The notes: generated by a model from the letters alone, not told the origin. Shown: positions 17,417 through 26,373, counted from the first letter of the stretch. The stretch: DNA of 64,000 nucleotides from Yoonia maritima (GCF_003003285.1 NZ_PVTP01000005.1:62001-126000), one strand, 5' to 3'. A program made the numbers and translations.

Positions 17417-19489
17417 TTAAGGCCGAATTGCAGCTTTAGACTTTTCTAAATAGGCCGTTATCGCGTCCCGCACCTCTGATGATCGATCTAGCAACGCGCG
17501 GCTGCCAGCAATCGGTGATTGGTGATTGAAATCTGTATATTCCGTTTCTAAGTCAAATACTTGACCTAACATTTGCCCCGCCAAAGCTGACTGCCCGATT
17601 TCATCCTGATCAACGTCCACTTGCCCATTTTGCGATGTTTCTAAACCTGTGCTGTCCTCGCCGGTTGTCAAAGAATACCTTATTGGGGGCGTTGCAATGT
17701 GGCTGTCGGACATTCCAAAGAGGATAGCTCGATCTATAAAACCTAACTCAGCTAGTCTCATACTGATTTTACTTTGCGCTTCAGGTGAAAAATGGTTTGG
17801 AGGTTGGTCGAACGCAAATTCGACAAAGACCGCATCAGACATCTCGCTTACTGCGCGGACTGCCAAGGCGTCATATGATTCAATACGCGTTGATGGATCA
17901 GCGCTGTCAGTTTCAGTAGATATAAGCGCCAGTGCACCTTTAAAGTGATTTTGCGCGAGATATGCGTCAAACTGCGCCTGAGCTAACTCTGCTGCTGCTG
18001 GCGAATTTCGCGCCTCGAAACGCACGGCATCCGCCAAGACAAAGTCCTGAGGCGTAACTGGAATATCCCTTTCGCTAGACATGCTTAAAATCTCGGTCAT
18101 CGCGTTAGGAGTGATACGTGAATTTGACTTTGCCAGATCTAGCAAGGTGTCCGCGGTAAGATCATGGCCGCCCATAGCATCCGAAAGCGAAATTTCAGCT
18201 AACATATCTTCAACTGACCTATCCCGGTCAACGGGTACGCTGGACAGGACCTGCATGGCCGCATCTTGGTCACCCATATCAACAAACCGGGTGGCGAGTT
18301 CAGCGCTCAGATGAGATCTCAGTTCTGATGGCAAGGCTTTAAAGGCAGTAAGGACAGCAGACCGATCAACTTGTGCATCCAGCGGCCCTTCAGCGACCGA
18401 AAGTAATGCCCATAGCGCGACAGACGAATTGCAGCTGACTTGTTGCTTGCCAAGTTCATGGCTGAGTTGATTTCCGTCAACGATAAGGGCCAATTGGGCG
18501 AGGTAAGAACGCTGCTTAGAATGAATCCCATCGATTTCTAAAGCTTGAAGCGCTTCGACGCCGAAACCGAAATAAACATATATTTGCGCGAGCCGCAGAA
18601 CATTATGCTCATCTGTTTGATCGAATTCTCGAGTAATGCGAGAACGCGCCTCGCCTATTTGTGTGCTAAATGGACGCTCATCTGCCCAACGATAAACTTC
18701 AAAATACTCTGCTTCAGGGCAAATGTTTCCCGACTGTGTGTGCGCAATTCTTTGATCATCTTGAATCGCCAGAACATCGAGGTTGTTATGCGCGATCACC
18801 CCGGGAAGGTGATCGTTGCTAGCCTCTGGCTCGGTCATGCTTACTGCTTCGCCAATAGCACCTGTGAAAGGGGGATGGTTTCTATCTAAAACACCGCGCG
18901 TTAACCCATCGGCCAGACCGTGAATAACTGTTTGTTCTAGCAACGACAGATCAACATCAAGCCCGTCTGGTGAGACCGGCACGAGCTCAGGCACCACGAC
19001 AGGTTTCGTTTTTACAGCTCCTTGTTCTGCCTGAATTATGAGCGGAAAACTCCATTCAGGTAAATCACTAGGGGTCCCAATATTAGGTGTCTCTACATCA
19101 TCAAAAAAAGGCTTTTCGTAGGGCGATCCAGGTTGCGGCAGGCCGTCAATAATGTCGACAACCAGAATTTGTGGTCGGAAAAGAAATGCCTCTGCCCTGC
19201 AATCGCATGCGACGGCAATCCGTACGGTATCGTCTGACAACTGATTGACCGCGGCAACACGATCACGTGGAATGAGGTCATAGAACCGGCGCAAATCGAA
19301 ACCTTCACTGGAGGGCAATAATAGGGCATATCCATCATCTATTCTTCCGAGCTTCCAATCAGCACCTTCGGCAATACTAAACACCATTCGCGTAAAATTG
19401 GGATGCTCGCCTGTTTGGACGCTGACTGGTGCAGCAGCCATACGTAATGGCAAAAACAAACAGATCATTAGCAATACGTTACGTGTCAT
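17417..19489 (-). CDS. Large periplasmic protein with an N-terminal AMIN-like region, co-encoded with motA
   Basis: A 690-aa protein I do not recognise by name. It has a signal peptide (cleavage near residue 20), then at about residues 22-115 a beta-rich stretch (HPNFTRMVFSI, then DDTVRIAVACDCRAEAFLF, then ILVVDIIDG) resembling AMIN domains, which localise periplasmic proteins to the envelope. The remaining 500 or so residues are mostly helical with TPR-like spacing. It overlaps motA by 4 bases and lies downstream of a MotE-like gene. In Sinorhizobium MotE is the chaperone of MotC, a periplasmic stator partner. I infer a MotC-like role; homology to MotC is not shown. Confidence 0.6.
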   Translation of the reverse strand: MTRNVLLMICLFLPLRMAAAPVSVQTGEHPNFTRMVFSIAEGADWKLGRIDDGYALLLPSSEGFDLRRFYDLIPRDRVAAVNQLSDDTVRIAVACDCRAEAFLFRPQILVVDIIDGLPQPGSPYEKPFFDDVETPNIGTPSDLPEWSFPLIIQAEQGAVKTKPVVVPELVPVSPDGLDVDLSLLEQTVIHGLADGLTRGVLDRNHPPFTGAIGEAVSMTEPEASNDHLPGVIAHNNLDVLAIQDDQRIAHTQSGNICPEAEYFEVYRWADERPFSTQIGEARSRITREFDQTDEHNVLRLAQIYVYFGFGVEALQALEIDGIHSKQRSYLAQLALIVDGNQLSHELGKQQVSCNSSVALWALLSVAEGPLDAQVDRSAVLTAFKALPSELRSHLSAELATRFVDMGDQDAAMQVLSSVPVDRDRSVEDMLAEISLSDAMGGHDLTADTLLDLAKSNSRITPNAMTEILSMSSERDIPVTPQDFVLADAVRFEARNSPAAAELAQAQFDAYLAQNHFKGALALISTETDSADPSTRIESYDALAVRAVSEMSDAVFVEFAFDQPPNHFSPEAQSKISMRLAELGFIDRAILFGMSDSHIATPPIRYSLTTGEDSTGLETSQNGQVDVDQDEIGQSALAGQMLGQVFDLETEYTDFNHQSPIAGSRALLDRSSEVRDAITAYLEKSKAAIRP

Positions 19490-20355
19490 GCTGCACTCTG
19501 TTTGGTAGCCTTAAGAGCGACTTCCATCTCAGAAAAACTGGGGCGCAGCCCACCTGGCATATTTTGCCGCCCGACCTCGATGCAAATATTTGGTGCGTGT
19601 GCATACAGGTTCGCGACCAACACTTCTCTTATCAACTGATGAAAATGGGCATCGTCTTCGATGACCGACTTTACCTTGGTGGAAAACGGCGCGACTAAAC
19701 CGTACGCCAAAAATACCCCAAGGAATGTGCCTACCAATGCACCCCCAATAAGTTTCCCCAGCACTTCTGGCGGCTGGTCAATTGAACCCATTGTTTTGAT
19801 CACGCCAAGCACGGCAGCAACGATACCCAAGGCTGGCAAGCCATCGGCAACCGTTTGCAATGCGTGTGTTGAATGCATTTTGTGATGCAGGGTCGCTTCA
19901 ATTCTTTTTTCCAAAACTTCCTCAACCTGATGTGGATCGTCGTAATTCATGGAAGCCGAACGTAGCGTATCACAAATGAGAGCAACGGATTCGCCGTCTT
20001 CCAGAATCCTTGGATATTTACCAAAAATCGGGGATTCTTCCGGGGTTTCGATATGCCCTTCTAGGGCCATTGGATTGCCGCGAGCCAGCCGAATAAGCTC
20101 AAACAAGAGGCACAAAACATCGCTGTAGTCTTGAGAGCGCCATTTTGGCCCCTTAAAAACTTTACCGATATCTTTGAGCGTATGTTTAATCGCTGCGCCA
20201 TCATTACTAATTGTAAAAGCCCCGATTGCGGCGCCGCAAATCATGATCATCTCAAATGGGAGCGTTTTTAAGATGATCGCCATTTTACCACCCGCGAGCA
20301 GATAGCCGCCAAAAACCGTTACAAAAACTAAGACTACACCGATCAAGCCAACCAT
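19486..20355 (-). CDS. motA: MotA, flagellar stator subunit
   Basis: A 289-aa ion-channel subunit with four transmembrane segments (about residues 3-22, 32-50, 170-190 and 200-222) and the large cytoplasmic loop that pushes on FliG. Recognisable stretches are GLIGVVLVFVTVFGGYLLAG at the start and VADGLPALGIVAAVLGVIKT before the third and fourth helices, with ALVGTFLGVFLAYG after. Its partner motB lies about 10 kb away at 30264. It overlaps the periplasmic 690-aa gene by 4 bases. Confidence 0.97.
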   Translation of the reverse strand: MVGLIGVVLVFVTVFGGYLLAGGKMAIILKTLPFEMIMICGAAIGAFTISNDGAAIKHTLKDIGKVFKGPKWRSQDYSDVLCLLFELIRLARGNPMALEGHIETPEESPIFGKYPRILEDGESVALICDTLRSASMNYDDPHQVEEVLEKRIEATLHHKMHSTHALQTVADGLPALGIVAAVLGVIKTMGSIDQPPEVLGKLIGGALVGTFLGVFLAYGLVAPFSTKVKSVIEDDAHFHQLIREVLVANLYAHAPNICIEVGRQNMPGGLRPSFSEMEVALKATKQSAA

Positions 20356-20436
20356 TTAGGTTTGTCCCTTTGCTATAATGAACCGTCATTGGTTTCGAAT
20401 CTGTTTTACAGCACAGGTGTTAACGATCAGTCAGCG

Positions 20437-21012
20437 CTAATCGGTTGGTACATTTGCATTCCGGCCCGCAAGTACAACACTGAAAGAATAAGCTACTTCC
20501 GGTTCGAGTTCCGTCATAATGAGGGCCGCGACATCAGGGCGCATCATGCCTAGGAAACCCGCAGCGAATTGCGGTGCCATTTCAGTAAATAGCGCAGCCG
20601 CCTCTTTGGGTTTCATATTTTCATATACTGTCGTTAATCGCATCAAGTCCGATTCCGACGCGCCATCAGCAAGCGCAAGAGTCGCACTCAACCTTTCTTC
20701 TGCGACAATCAAGGCCTGCAGCTTTTCCTCAATTTCCGTTTCGGCGACATGAAGCGCCTGCATACGCTCAGATATTTGCGAATCGCGTTCATCCAAGCGT
20801 ATTTCGCGTGCTTGTAACGCCGCCAATAAACTGCCGGTATCAGCGGTATCTATCGCTATGGGTGCGTTTTCATCAACAGATGCAGTTGTACTATCAGCCA
20901 TCGCAGGGCCGGCAGTAATTCCGATCCGAACAATGGCTGATGTGAGCAGAAGGCCAATAATAGCATTCGAGGTCCAACCGGTTGATCGGCGTTTCAATCG
21001 CGCGCTCATCAA
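20437..21012 (-). CDS. MotE-like motility chaperone
   Basis: A 191-aa protein with an N-terminal membrane or signal segment (about residues 16-40), a central coiled coil of about residues 60-115 (EIRLDERDSQISERMQALHV), and a C-terminal MgtE-N-like helical domain (YENMKPKEAAALFTEMAPQF, then MRPDVAALIMTELEPEVA). This is the architecture of alphaproteobacterial MotE; in Sinorhizobium MotE is required for stability of the periplasmic motor protein MotC. It overlaps the PflI-like gene by 4 bases and precedes motA. Confidence 0.7.
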   Translation of the reverse strand: MMSARLKRRSTGWTSNAIIGLLLTSAIVRIGITAGPAMADSTTASVDENAPIAIDTADTGSLLAALQAREIRLDERDSQISERMQALHVAETEIEEKLQALIVAEERLSATLALADGASESDLMRLTTVYENMKPKEAAALFTEMAPQFAAGFLGMMRPDVAALIMTELEPEVAYSFSVVLAGRNANVPTD

Positions 21013-21368
21013 TTCATTCCGAGTGACTGAGAGCGGCGAACAAACAACGCGCTACTGTTTTCGCGCGTGACCTCGGGTTCAGGTTCGGGCAAGTCATGCA
21101 AAGAGGCGACAAGTAACTCTAACTTTTGCCCCGCGGCTTCGGCACGTGTGCTCACCGAATCTAACGTCTCGACCGAAGACTTGGCTGTAGTTTGCGCGCG
21201 TGTAAGCGTCTTTGTAAGATCGTCTACCCGCAGGGACAAAGCGGCGACGGCACCACCCACGCCCTTTTCCAGATCGGTAAATCGTCGCAAGCGGCGGGAT
21301 AGAACAAAGCAGTAAAACCCGGCTGCTAAGCTCCCCGCGATCATGAATATATCCGCAATCATCGTCAT
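21009..21368 (-). CDS. PflI-like (DUF6468-type) membrane-anchored coiled-coil protein
   Basis: A 119-aa protein with one N-terminal membrane helix (about residues 3-23), the basic SRRLRRFTDLEKGVGG segment just inside, a coiled coil to about residue 90, and a short proline/glutamate-rich piece. In Caulobacter a protein of this plan, PflI, is encoded near fliL/fliM, before a MotE-like gene, and influences flagellum positioning. The order fliL, this gene, MotE-like here matches that. GAGG precedes the ATG. The assignment rests on topology and gene order. Confidence 0.5.
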   Translation of the reverse strand: MTMIADIFMIAGSLAAGFYCFVLSRRLRRFTDLEKGVGGAVAALSLRVDDLTKTLTRAQTTAKSSVETLDSVSTRAEAAGQKLELLVASLHDLPEPEPEVTRENSSALFVRRSQSLGMN

Positions 21369-21378
21369 TTTTTGCCTC

Positions 21379-21852
21379 TCAACTTAATACGAATTCCATA
21401 ATCAAAAGATCTCGAATTCGACCTTCGCCCGCAACGACCTGTACCCGACGCAACATTTGCGCACGCAACCGGACAAGCGCGGACGGGTCTTCGAGGTGTG
21501 CTATCTCAACTGCGCGCAAATATCCGTTTAAGACATCGATAATGCGTGGCTTGATCGCCTCAACTTCAGCCGCGTGTTCAGGAGCGACCTCTAGCTGCGC
21601 AGCGAAACGCAAATGTTCACGCCCCTGCGCGCTTGGCAGCGAAACAATCAATGGATCAAGTGCAACGAATGCAACCGCCATCTGATCAGTGTCGTGAACG
21701 TCCTCACTCATTGGCGCGGCACCTTCGACATGATCAGTTGCCCCCTTTTGCACAGCAAAGAAACCACCAGCCCCGCCAATCAGCGCAAGCACCAGCCCAA
21801 TCACCAAAGGTGTCTTTGTTCCCTTCTTAGGAGCATCCGTTTCATCCGACAT
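21379..21852 (-). CDS. fliL: FliL, basal-body-associated stator-support protein
   Basis: A 157-aa single-pass protein: short lysine-rich cytoplasmic start, one membrane helix (about residues 15-34), and a periplasmic domain with FVALDPLIVSLPSAQGREHL and the late RIRDLLIMEFVLS end that marks FliL. It forms rings around the stator in other bacteria. It is divergent from fliF across a short region with a CtrA-like box, and it heads the operon fliL, PflI-like, MotE-like, motA, 690-aa gene. Confidence 0.92.
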   Translation of the reverse strand: MSDETDAPKKGTKTPLVIGLVLALIGGAGGFFAVQKGATDHVEGAAPMSEDVHDTDQMAVAFVALDPLIVSLPSAQGREHLRFAAQLEVAPEHAAEVEAIKPRIIDVLNGYLRAVEIAHLEDPSALVRLRAQMLRRVQVVAGEGRIRDLLIMEFVLS

Positions 21853-21902
21853 GACACAGCCCTTTTTGTCTCTTGATAAAACTTTTCATAAACCAAGAAG
21901 CC

Positions 21903-21917
21903 CTAACCGATTGTTAA
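21903..21917. promoter_or_regulatory. Candidate CtrA box between fliL and fliF
   Basis: CTAA, seven bases (CCGATTG), then TTAA. Read on the other strand this is TTAA-N7-TTAG, one base from the CtrA consensus. It lies 51 bases before the fliL start and 57 bases before the preferred fliF start, where one regulator could serve both divergent operons. Confidence 0.45.
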
Positions 21918-21973
21918 GGCTCCTAGTCCAAACAGAGAACATAGGCAGAATGCCATCGAAATGGAGAACAACA

Positions 21974-23533
21974 TTGAAAAGCCTCAGCACCGTTTGGTCT
22001 ACGCTTGATGTGCGTCGCAGAATGTACGTTTTTGTGGCTACTGCCGCAGTATTCGCCGCAATTTTAACCCTCGCCAAGGGGGCCAGCACCGAGGACATGT
22101 CACTTTTATTTGGTGCCGTAGAAGGTCGCGCTGCAGGCGAAATTTTGACCGCACTTGACCAACGCGGTGTCGCATATGAAGTCCGTGGGAATGCGATATA
22201 TGTGCCAACAGTGATGCGAGATACGCTGCGGATGGGGCTGGCGAGCGACGGCTTACCAGCAAGTGGTAATCAAGGGTATGAATTACTTGATTCGCTTTCC
22301 GGATTTAGCACCACGTCGCAAATGTTCGACGCTGCATACTGGCGCGCAAAGGAAGGCGAACTCGCACGCACAATATTAGCGAGCCCTCACATAAGGTCGG
22401 CACGGGTCCATTTGTCGACACCATCTTCACGGTCGTTTCAACGAGACCAAACATCGACAGCCGCAGTAACAGTCACAACCATTGGCGGAACGCTATCGGG
22501 TCAGCATATCAAAGCTTTGCAATACCTCGTTGCAGCCGCGGTACCAGCATTGGCACCCGAATCGGTCGCGGTCATCGATGATGATGGCGGACTTCTGTCC
22601 GATCCTGATGGAAATGCTATCGTCGCAAGTAGTGACGACCGCGCAGCTGCTTTGCGTCAACAAGCGGAACGGCTACTTGCAGCACGTGTCGGACCGGGAA
22701 ACGCCGTTGTTGAAGTGACAATGGATACTGTGACCGAAACAGAATCCATTACCGAACGGCGGCTAGATCCAGAAAGTCGCATCGCAATTAGCACCGATGT
22801 CACCGAAAGCTCGGGTGTATCCAATGACAGTCGCGGCGGCGATGTGACGGTGGCCTCCAATCTACCTGACGGCGATGCGAACGGTACAGGAGGTGCATCG
22901 AGTAACGAAAATAACGAAAGCAGAGTGCTAACTAATTATGAAATTTCAGAAACTGAACGACAACTGCTGCGTGCACCAGGTGCGATTAAGCGACTTACAG
23001 TCGCCGTCTTGGTGAACGAACAAGTAACAGTATCAGAGACTGGCGAAACATCTCTCGAGCCGCGAACCGAAGCGGAACTGGCATCACTCAAAGAGCTTGT
23101 TGCATCAGCAGTTGGAATCAATGAAGCGCGCGGCGACATTATCACGCTGAAGTCTATGCAGTTTGAGCCAATCGCTTCGCTTGGGACGACGGTCAGCGCA
23201 CCCGCTACAGGTGTTCCCTTAGATACGATGCAGCTTATTCAAATTGGAGTTCTTGCCGTTGTCGCTCTCATTTTAGGGATTTTCGTAGTAAGACCGATCC
23301 TCGCACCTGTTTCACTGCTGCCTGCGCCCGATAACGCGGACGAAAACAACAATCTTTCGGTGATGACTGCAGCGATTACTTCGGAAGCGGCCAGTAACAA
23401 TGTCGATGTTATCGAAGACGCATCTGCAGACCCCGTCAAACGGCTTCGTCAGATGGTTTCTGACCGAGAAACTGAAACCATTCAAATTTTGCAAGAATGG
23501 ATCGAAGAACCAGCCCCGAAGGCTAGTACATAA
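21974..23533 (+). CDS. fliF: FliF, MS-ring protein
   Basis: A 519-aa protein forming the membrane MS ring. Two transmembrane helices flank the periplasmic ring-building domains (about residues 15-35 and 415-435). Conserved pieces include MSLLFGAVEGRAAGEILTAL and FDAAYWRAKEGELARTILA. The C-terminus (DPVKRLRQMVSDRETETIQI) is the FliG-binding tail. The TTG at 21974 is preferred: ATGGAGA lies 7 bases upstream and the protein then begins KSLSTVWSTLD as relatives do; in-frame ATGs at 21950 and 21851 are alternatives. The stop overlaps the fliH-like start. Confidence 0.93.
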   Translation: MKSLSTVWSTLDVRRRMYVFVATAAVFAAILTLAKGASTEDMSLLFGAVEGRAAGEILTALDQRGVAYEVRGNAIYVPTVMRDTLRMGLASDGLPASGNQGYELLDSLSGFSTTSQMFDAAYWRAKEGELARTILASPHIRSARVHLSTPSSRSFQRDQTSTAAVTVTTIGGTLSGQHIKALQYLVAAAVPALAPESVAVIDDDGGLLSDPDGNAIVASSDDRAAALRQQAERLLAARVGPGNAVVEVTMDTVTETESITERRLDPESRIAISTDVTESSGVSNDSRGGDVTVASNLPDGDANGTGGASSNENNESRVLTNYEISETERQLLRAPGAIKRLTVAVLVNEQVTVSETGETSLEPRTEAELASLKELVASAVGINEARGDIITLKSMQFEPIASLGTTVSAPATGVPLDTMQLIQIGVLAVVALILGIFVVRPILAPVSLLPAPDNADENNNLSVMTAAITSEAASNNVDVIEDASADPVKRLRQMVSDRETETIQILQEWIEEPAPKAST

Positions 23534-24093
23534 TGACACACATGCTTTCTCTTGAATCGTTTGACGGTAGTGGATCAAATCCTAAACGTCCTAGTCCAGA
23601 TTTCCAAAGCGGTTACGAGCAGGGCTTCGACGCAGCAACTGAACTCGCAAGCGCCGACGCAGCAGCGCTGAAAGAACAACTTGTTCACGCGATCGCCGAT
23701 ATTGAATTCGGCTTTGAGGAAGCACGCGCACAGCTACTGCAATCTTTCAGGCCACTGTTGTCCGCAATCTCAAGCCAATTATTGCCGGCTATGGCGGCAG
23801 CCAGTTTTGGACCGGCACTATTCGACGCAGTGAAGTTGGCTATCGAAACCGGCACATCAGGAGGCCCCACTCTTTTTGTACACCCGACACAACGACAGGC
23901 GATAGAGCAACTTTTCGCGGACCAAAAACTGGCAATCCGCATTAGCGACGACAACACTCTATCTGAAAATTCGGCTTGGATCGACTGTATCGAGAAAGAG
24001 ACATTCCTTGATGCCGATAGCCTCATTGCACAGATCAACGACACTCTTAGCGCCCTTACACATTCAGATAATAGGATCGACCGGCATGGATGA
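23533..24093 (+). CDS. fliH: FliH-like export ATPase regulator
   Basis: A 186-aa soluble protein with a helical N-terminal half (QSGYEQGFDAATELASADAA, then ADIEFGFEEARAQLLQSFRP) and a mixed C-terminal domain (TLFVHPTQRQAIEQLFADQ) like the FliH/V-ATPase-E fold, which regulates FliI and docks it at the C ring. It overlaps fliF by one base and fliN by 8 bases, occupying the place of fliH (flbE) in Caulobacter. FliH is weakly conserved, so position carries part of the call. Confidence 0.75.
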   Translation: MTHMLSLESFDGSGSNPKRPSPDFQSGYEQGFDAATELASADAAALKEQLVHAIADIEFGFEEARAQLLQSFRPLLSAISSQLLPAMAAASFGPALFDAVKLAIETGTSGGPTLFVHPTQRQAIEQLFADQKLAIRISDDNTLSENSAWIDCIEKETFLDADSLIAQINDTLSALTHSDNRIDRHG

Positions 24094-24373
24094 CCCAGAA
24101 CTCCGCTCAACGACAGACGGAAACCCACTTCGTCGCATCCCAATCGAGATACTCGTTTCGGTAGGGAAAGCACGCCCACTCGTGCGAGATCTGCTTGCTC
24201 TGGGTGAGAATGCGGTAATCCCCCTGGACAAACGTATCGAAGACCCCGTCGAACTTTTCATAGGTGATCGCCTCATCGCAAGAGGTGAACTGCAAGAACT
24301 AGAAACCGGCGAACCGGGCCAGCTCGCTGTACGGTTAACAGAGGTGATCTCTGAGCCGGACGAGCTCAACTAG
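24086..24373 (+). CDS. fliN: FliN, flagellar switch protein
   Basis: A 95-aa SpoA-domain protein of the C ring (IPIEILVSVGKARPLVRDLL, then PLDKRIEDPVELFIGDRLIA, ending near VRLTEVISEPDEL). The ATG at 24086 gives the typical FliN length; the longer in-frame start at 24008 is inside the fliH-like gene. It is the only switch protein encoded here, and fliP starts on the next base after its stop. Confidence 0.94.
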   Translation: MDDPELRSTTDGNPLRRIPIEILVSVGKARPLVRDLLALGENAVIPLDKRIEDPVELFIGDRLIARGELQELETGEPGQLAVRLTEVISEPDELN

Positions 24374-25102
24374 ATGCAAAAGAACATTTTTTATTGCACG
24401 ATTATTTTCGTGTTTATTACCTCTCCTGCGCTTGCGCAGGACATATCGATTTCGTTGGGCGATGATGGCTCGCTTGCCACCCGTTCCGTTCAACTCATTA
24501 TCCTGATGACGGTTCTTAGCCTTGTGCCTGGTATCGCAATAATGGTGACCTGCTTTCCCTTCATTGTGACGGTATTCGCAATCTTACGCCAAGCGATCGG
24601 ACTTCAGCAATCACCACCCAATATGCTTATTGTAAGTCTGGCCCTGTTTCTCACATATTTTGTAATGGAACCTGTGTTTCTGGAGTCCTGGAATACCGGG
24701 ATTGAACCGTTGATGAGTGGGGCGATAGAATTAGACGAAGCATTTCAAAACACAATGCGGCCATTGCGGGTATTTATGGTCGCACGCGTCGAACCTGACA
24801 CCTTCGCGTCGTTGGCGGACTTACGGCCCGATGTCGAAGCACAAACGCTAGTTTCCGATGCACCTTTGTCTGTATTAGTACCTTCGTTTTTGCTCAGTGA
24901 AATCGCACGGGCGTTCCAGGTGGGTTTCCTGATTTTTTTACCCTTTTTGATCATTGACTTAGTTGTCGCCGCAGTCCTGATGTCGATGGGTATGATGATG
25001 GTGCCACCGGCAATTGTTTCGCTTCCGTTCAAGCTCGCGTTTTTCGTCGTTGCAGATGGTTGGGGCCTCATCGCATCAAGTTTAGTCCGAAGTTACAATT
25101 AG
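24374..25102 (+). CDS. fliP: FliP, flagellar export gate protein
   Basis: A 242-aa protein with a cleavable signal peptide (after SPALA) and four transmembrane segments. It has the conserved RSVQLIILMTVLSLVPGIAI, then LRQAIGLQQSPPNMLIVSLA and the late MMMVPPAIVSLPFKLAFFVV segments. It forms the core of the export channel with FliQ and FliR. It starts directly after the fliN stop and is the last gene of fliF-fliH-fliN-fliP, converging on flgI. Confidence 0.97.
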   Translation: MQKNIFYCTIIFVFITSPALAQDISISLGDDGSLATRSVQLIILMTVLSLVPGIAIMVTCFPFIVTVFAILRQAIGLQQSPPNMLIVSLALFLTYFVMEPVFLESWNTGIEPLMSGAIELDEAFQNTMRPLRVFMVARVEPDTFASLADLRPDVEAQTLVSDAPLSVLVPSFLLSEIARAFQVGFLIFLPFLIIDLVVAAVLMSMGMMMVPPAIVSLPFKLAFFVVADGWGLIASSLVRSYN

Positions 25103-25263
25103 TGGCAACTAATGCGGGCAGCAAAGACCGTCTAAAGCCCTGTTGAAGAGATTGGCCCCAAGGGCCCCAAGTAAAGTCGCATGGATTTGGGGTACGGTTC
25201 ACCTCACTTTATCGCTATGCTTCGCCGTAGTTTATGGATGAGATATTGACTGCGATTAGGCCA

Positions 25264-26373
25264 CTAACGGACGATGAATTCTGCATGTAGCGCTCCGCTA
25301 GCTTTGATGCTTTTCAAGATGTCGATCATATCACGTGGTGCTACGCCTAAAGCATTCAACCCTGCCACAACTTCGCTTAACGACGTTCCCTCGTCTACTT
25401 CAGCCAAACCGATACCCGGTTCATCAATAATTTCAGCATTCGTTCGCGGTACAACAACAGTTTCGCCGGGCGAAAATGGATTCGGCTGCGACACAAGCGG
25501 TGCTTCTTGTATCCTCAACGTTAGGTTCCCCTGGCTGACGGCCACGCGACTAATCCGAACATCGTCACCCATGACAATCGTTCCAGATCGTTGATCCACA
25601 ACAACCCGGGCGCGCCTCTCGGGTTCAACCATTATGTTCTCGATACGACCTAGTACGTGTGCAGGCGAAGTCATCCGTGCTGCGTCAATATCAAGTTCTA
25701 CAGTACCGGCATCCAACATGATCGCGACGCCACGACCAAAATCTGAATTAATTGCCAACTCGATACGGCCCGCAGTTGTAAAATCGGGGGTACGAAGCGC
25801 CAACCGCAAGGTTGTCATGCCAGCAAAGTCAAATGCCACTTCTCGTTCTATGGTCGCGCCAGAAGGAATTGCACCTGCTGTTGGCACCCCTTGCACAACG
25901 GATGCCCCGTCTCCTGTCGCCGAAGCGCCCCCCGCAATGATTGTACCTTGAGCGACGGCGTATATGTCCCCATCAGCCGCGTTCAACGGCGTCATAATAA
26001 GAGTTCCCCCCAACAAACTTTTGGCATCGCCGATCGCCGATACCGTAACATCTAGGGGACTACCTGCCCGAGCGAATGGCGGTAGGCTAGCTGTAACCAA
26101 AACCGCCGCTACATTCTTGGGGCGAAATTGTTCTCCGGTAACGTTCACGCCGAGACGTTCAAGAATATTACTTAGAATTTCTTCGGTGAATGGCGAGTTC
26201 CGAAGACCATCACCCGTTCCGTTCAATCCAACAACAAGGCCATATCCCACTAAATCATTGGATCGGACCCCATCAAATTCAACAAGGTCTTTGATCCGAA
26301 TGGGTGACGCCTGCACCGAAAATGAAGTGAAAAAACCCACACAACACAGCAGCACTTTAAATATATTCATCAT
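25264..26373 (-). CDS. flgI: FlgI, P-ring protein
   Basis: A 369-aa periplasmic protein with a signal peptide (cleaved after SVQA) and the hallmark start IRIKDLVEFDGVRSNDLVGY followed by GLVVGLNGTGDG. It polymerises as the P ring in the peptidoglycan layer with help from FlgA. Length is standard. It overlaps flgL by 4 bases and is the last gene of flgE-flgK-flgL-flgI. Confidence 0.97.
   Translation of the reverse strand: MMNIFKVLLCCVGFFTSFSVQASPIRIKDLVEFDGVRSNDLVGYGLVVGLNGTGDGLRNSPFTEEILSNILERLGVNVTGEQFRPKNVAAVLVTASLPPFARAGSPLDVTVSAIGDAKSLLGGTLIMTPLNAADGDIYAVAQGTIIAGGASATGDGASVVQGVPTAGAIPSGATIEREVAFDFAGMTTLRLALRTPDFTTAGRIELAINSDFGRGVAIMLDAGTVELDIDAARMTSPAHVLGRIENIMVEPERRARVVVDQRSGTIVMGDDVRISRVAVSQGNLTLRIQEAPLVSQPNPFSPGETVVVPRTNAEIIDEPGIGLAEVDEGTSLSEVVAGLNALGVAPRDMIDILKSIKASGALHAEFIVR

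Noticed and set aside
25154..25166. GGCCC-CAA-GGGCC between fliP and flgI as a terminator
   Set aside because: A 5-bp stem with no T-tract; too weak to call.
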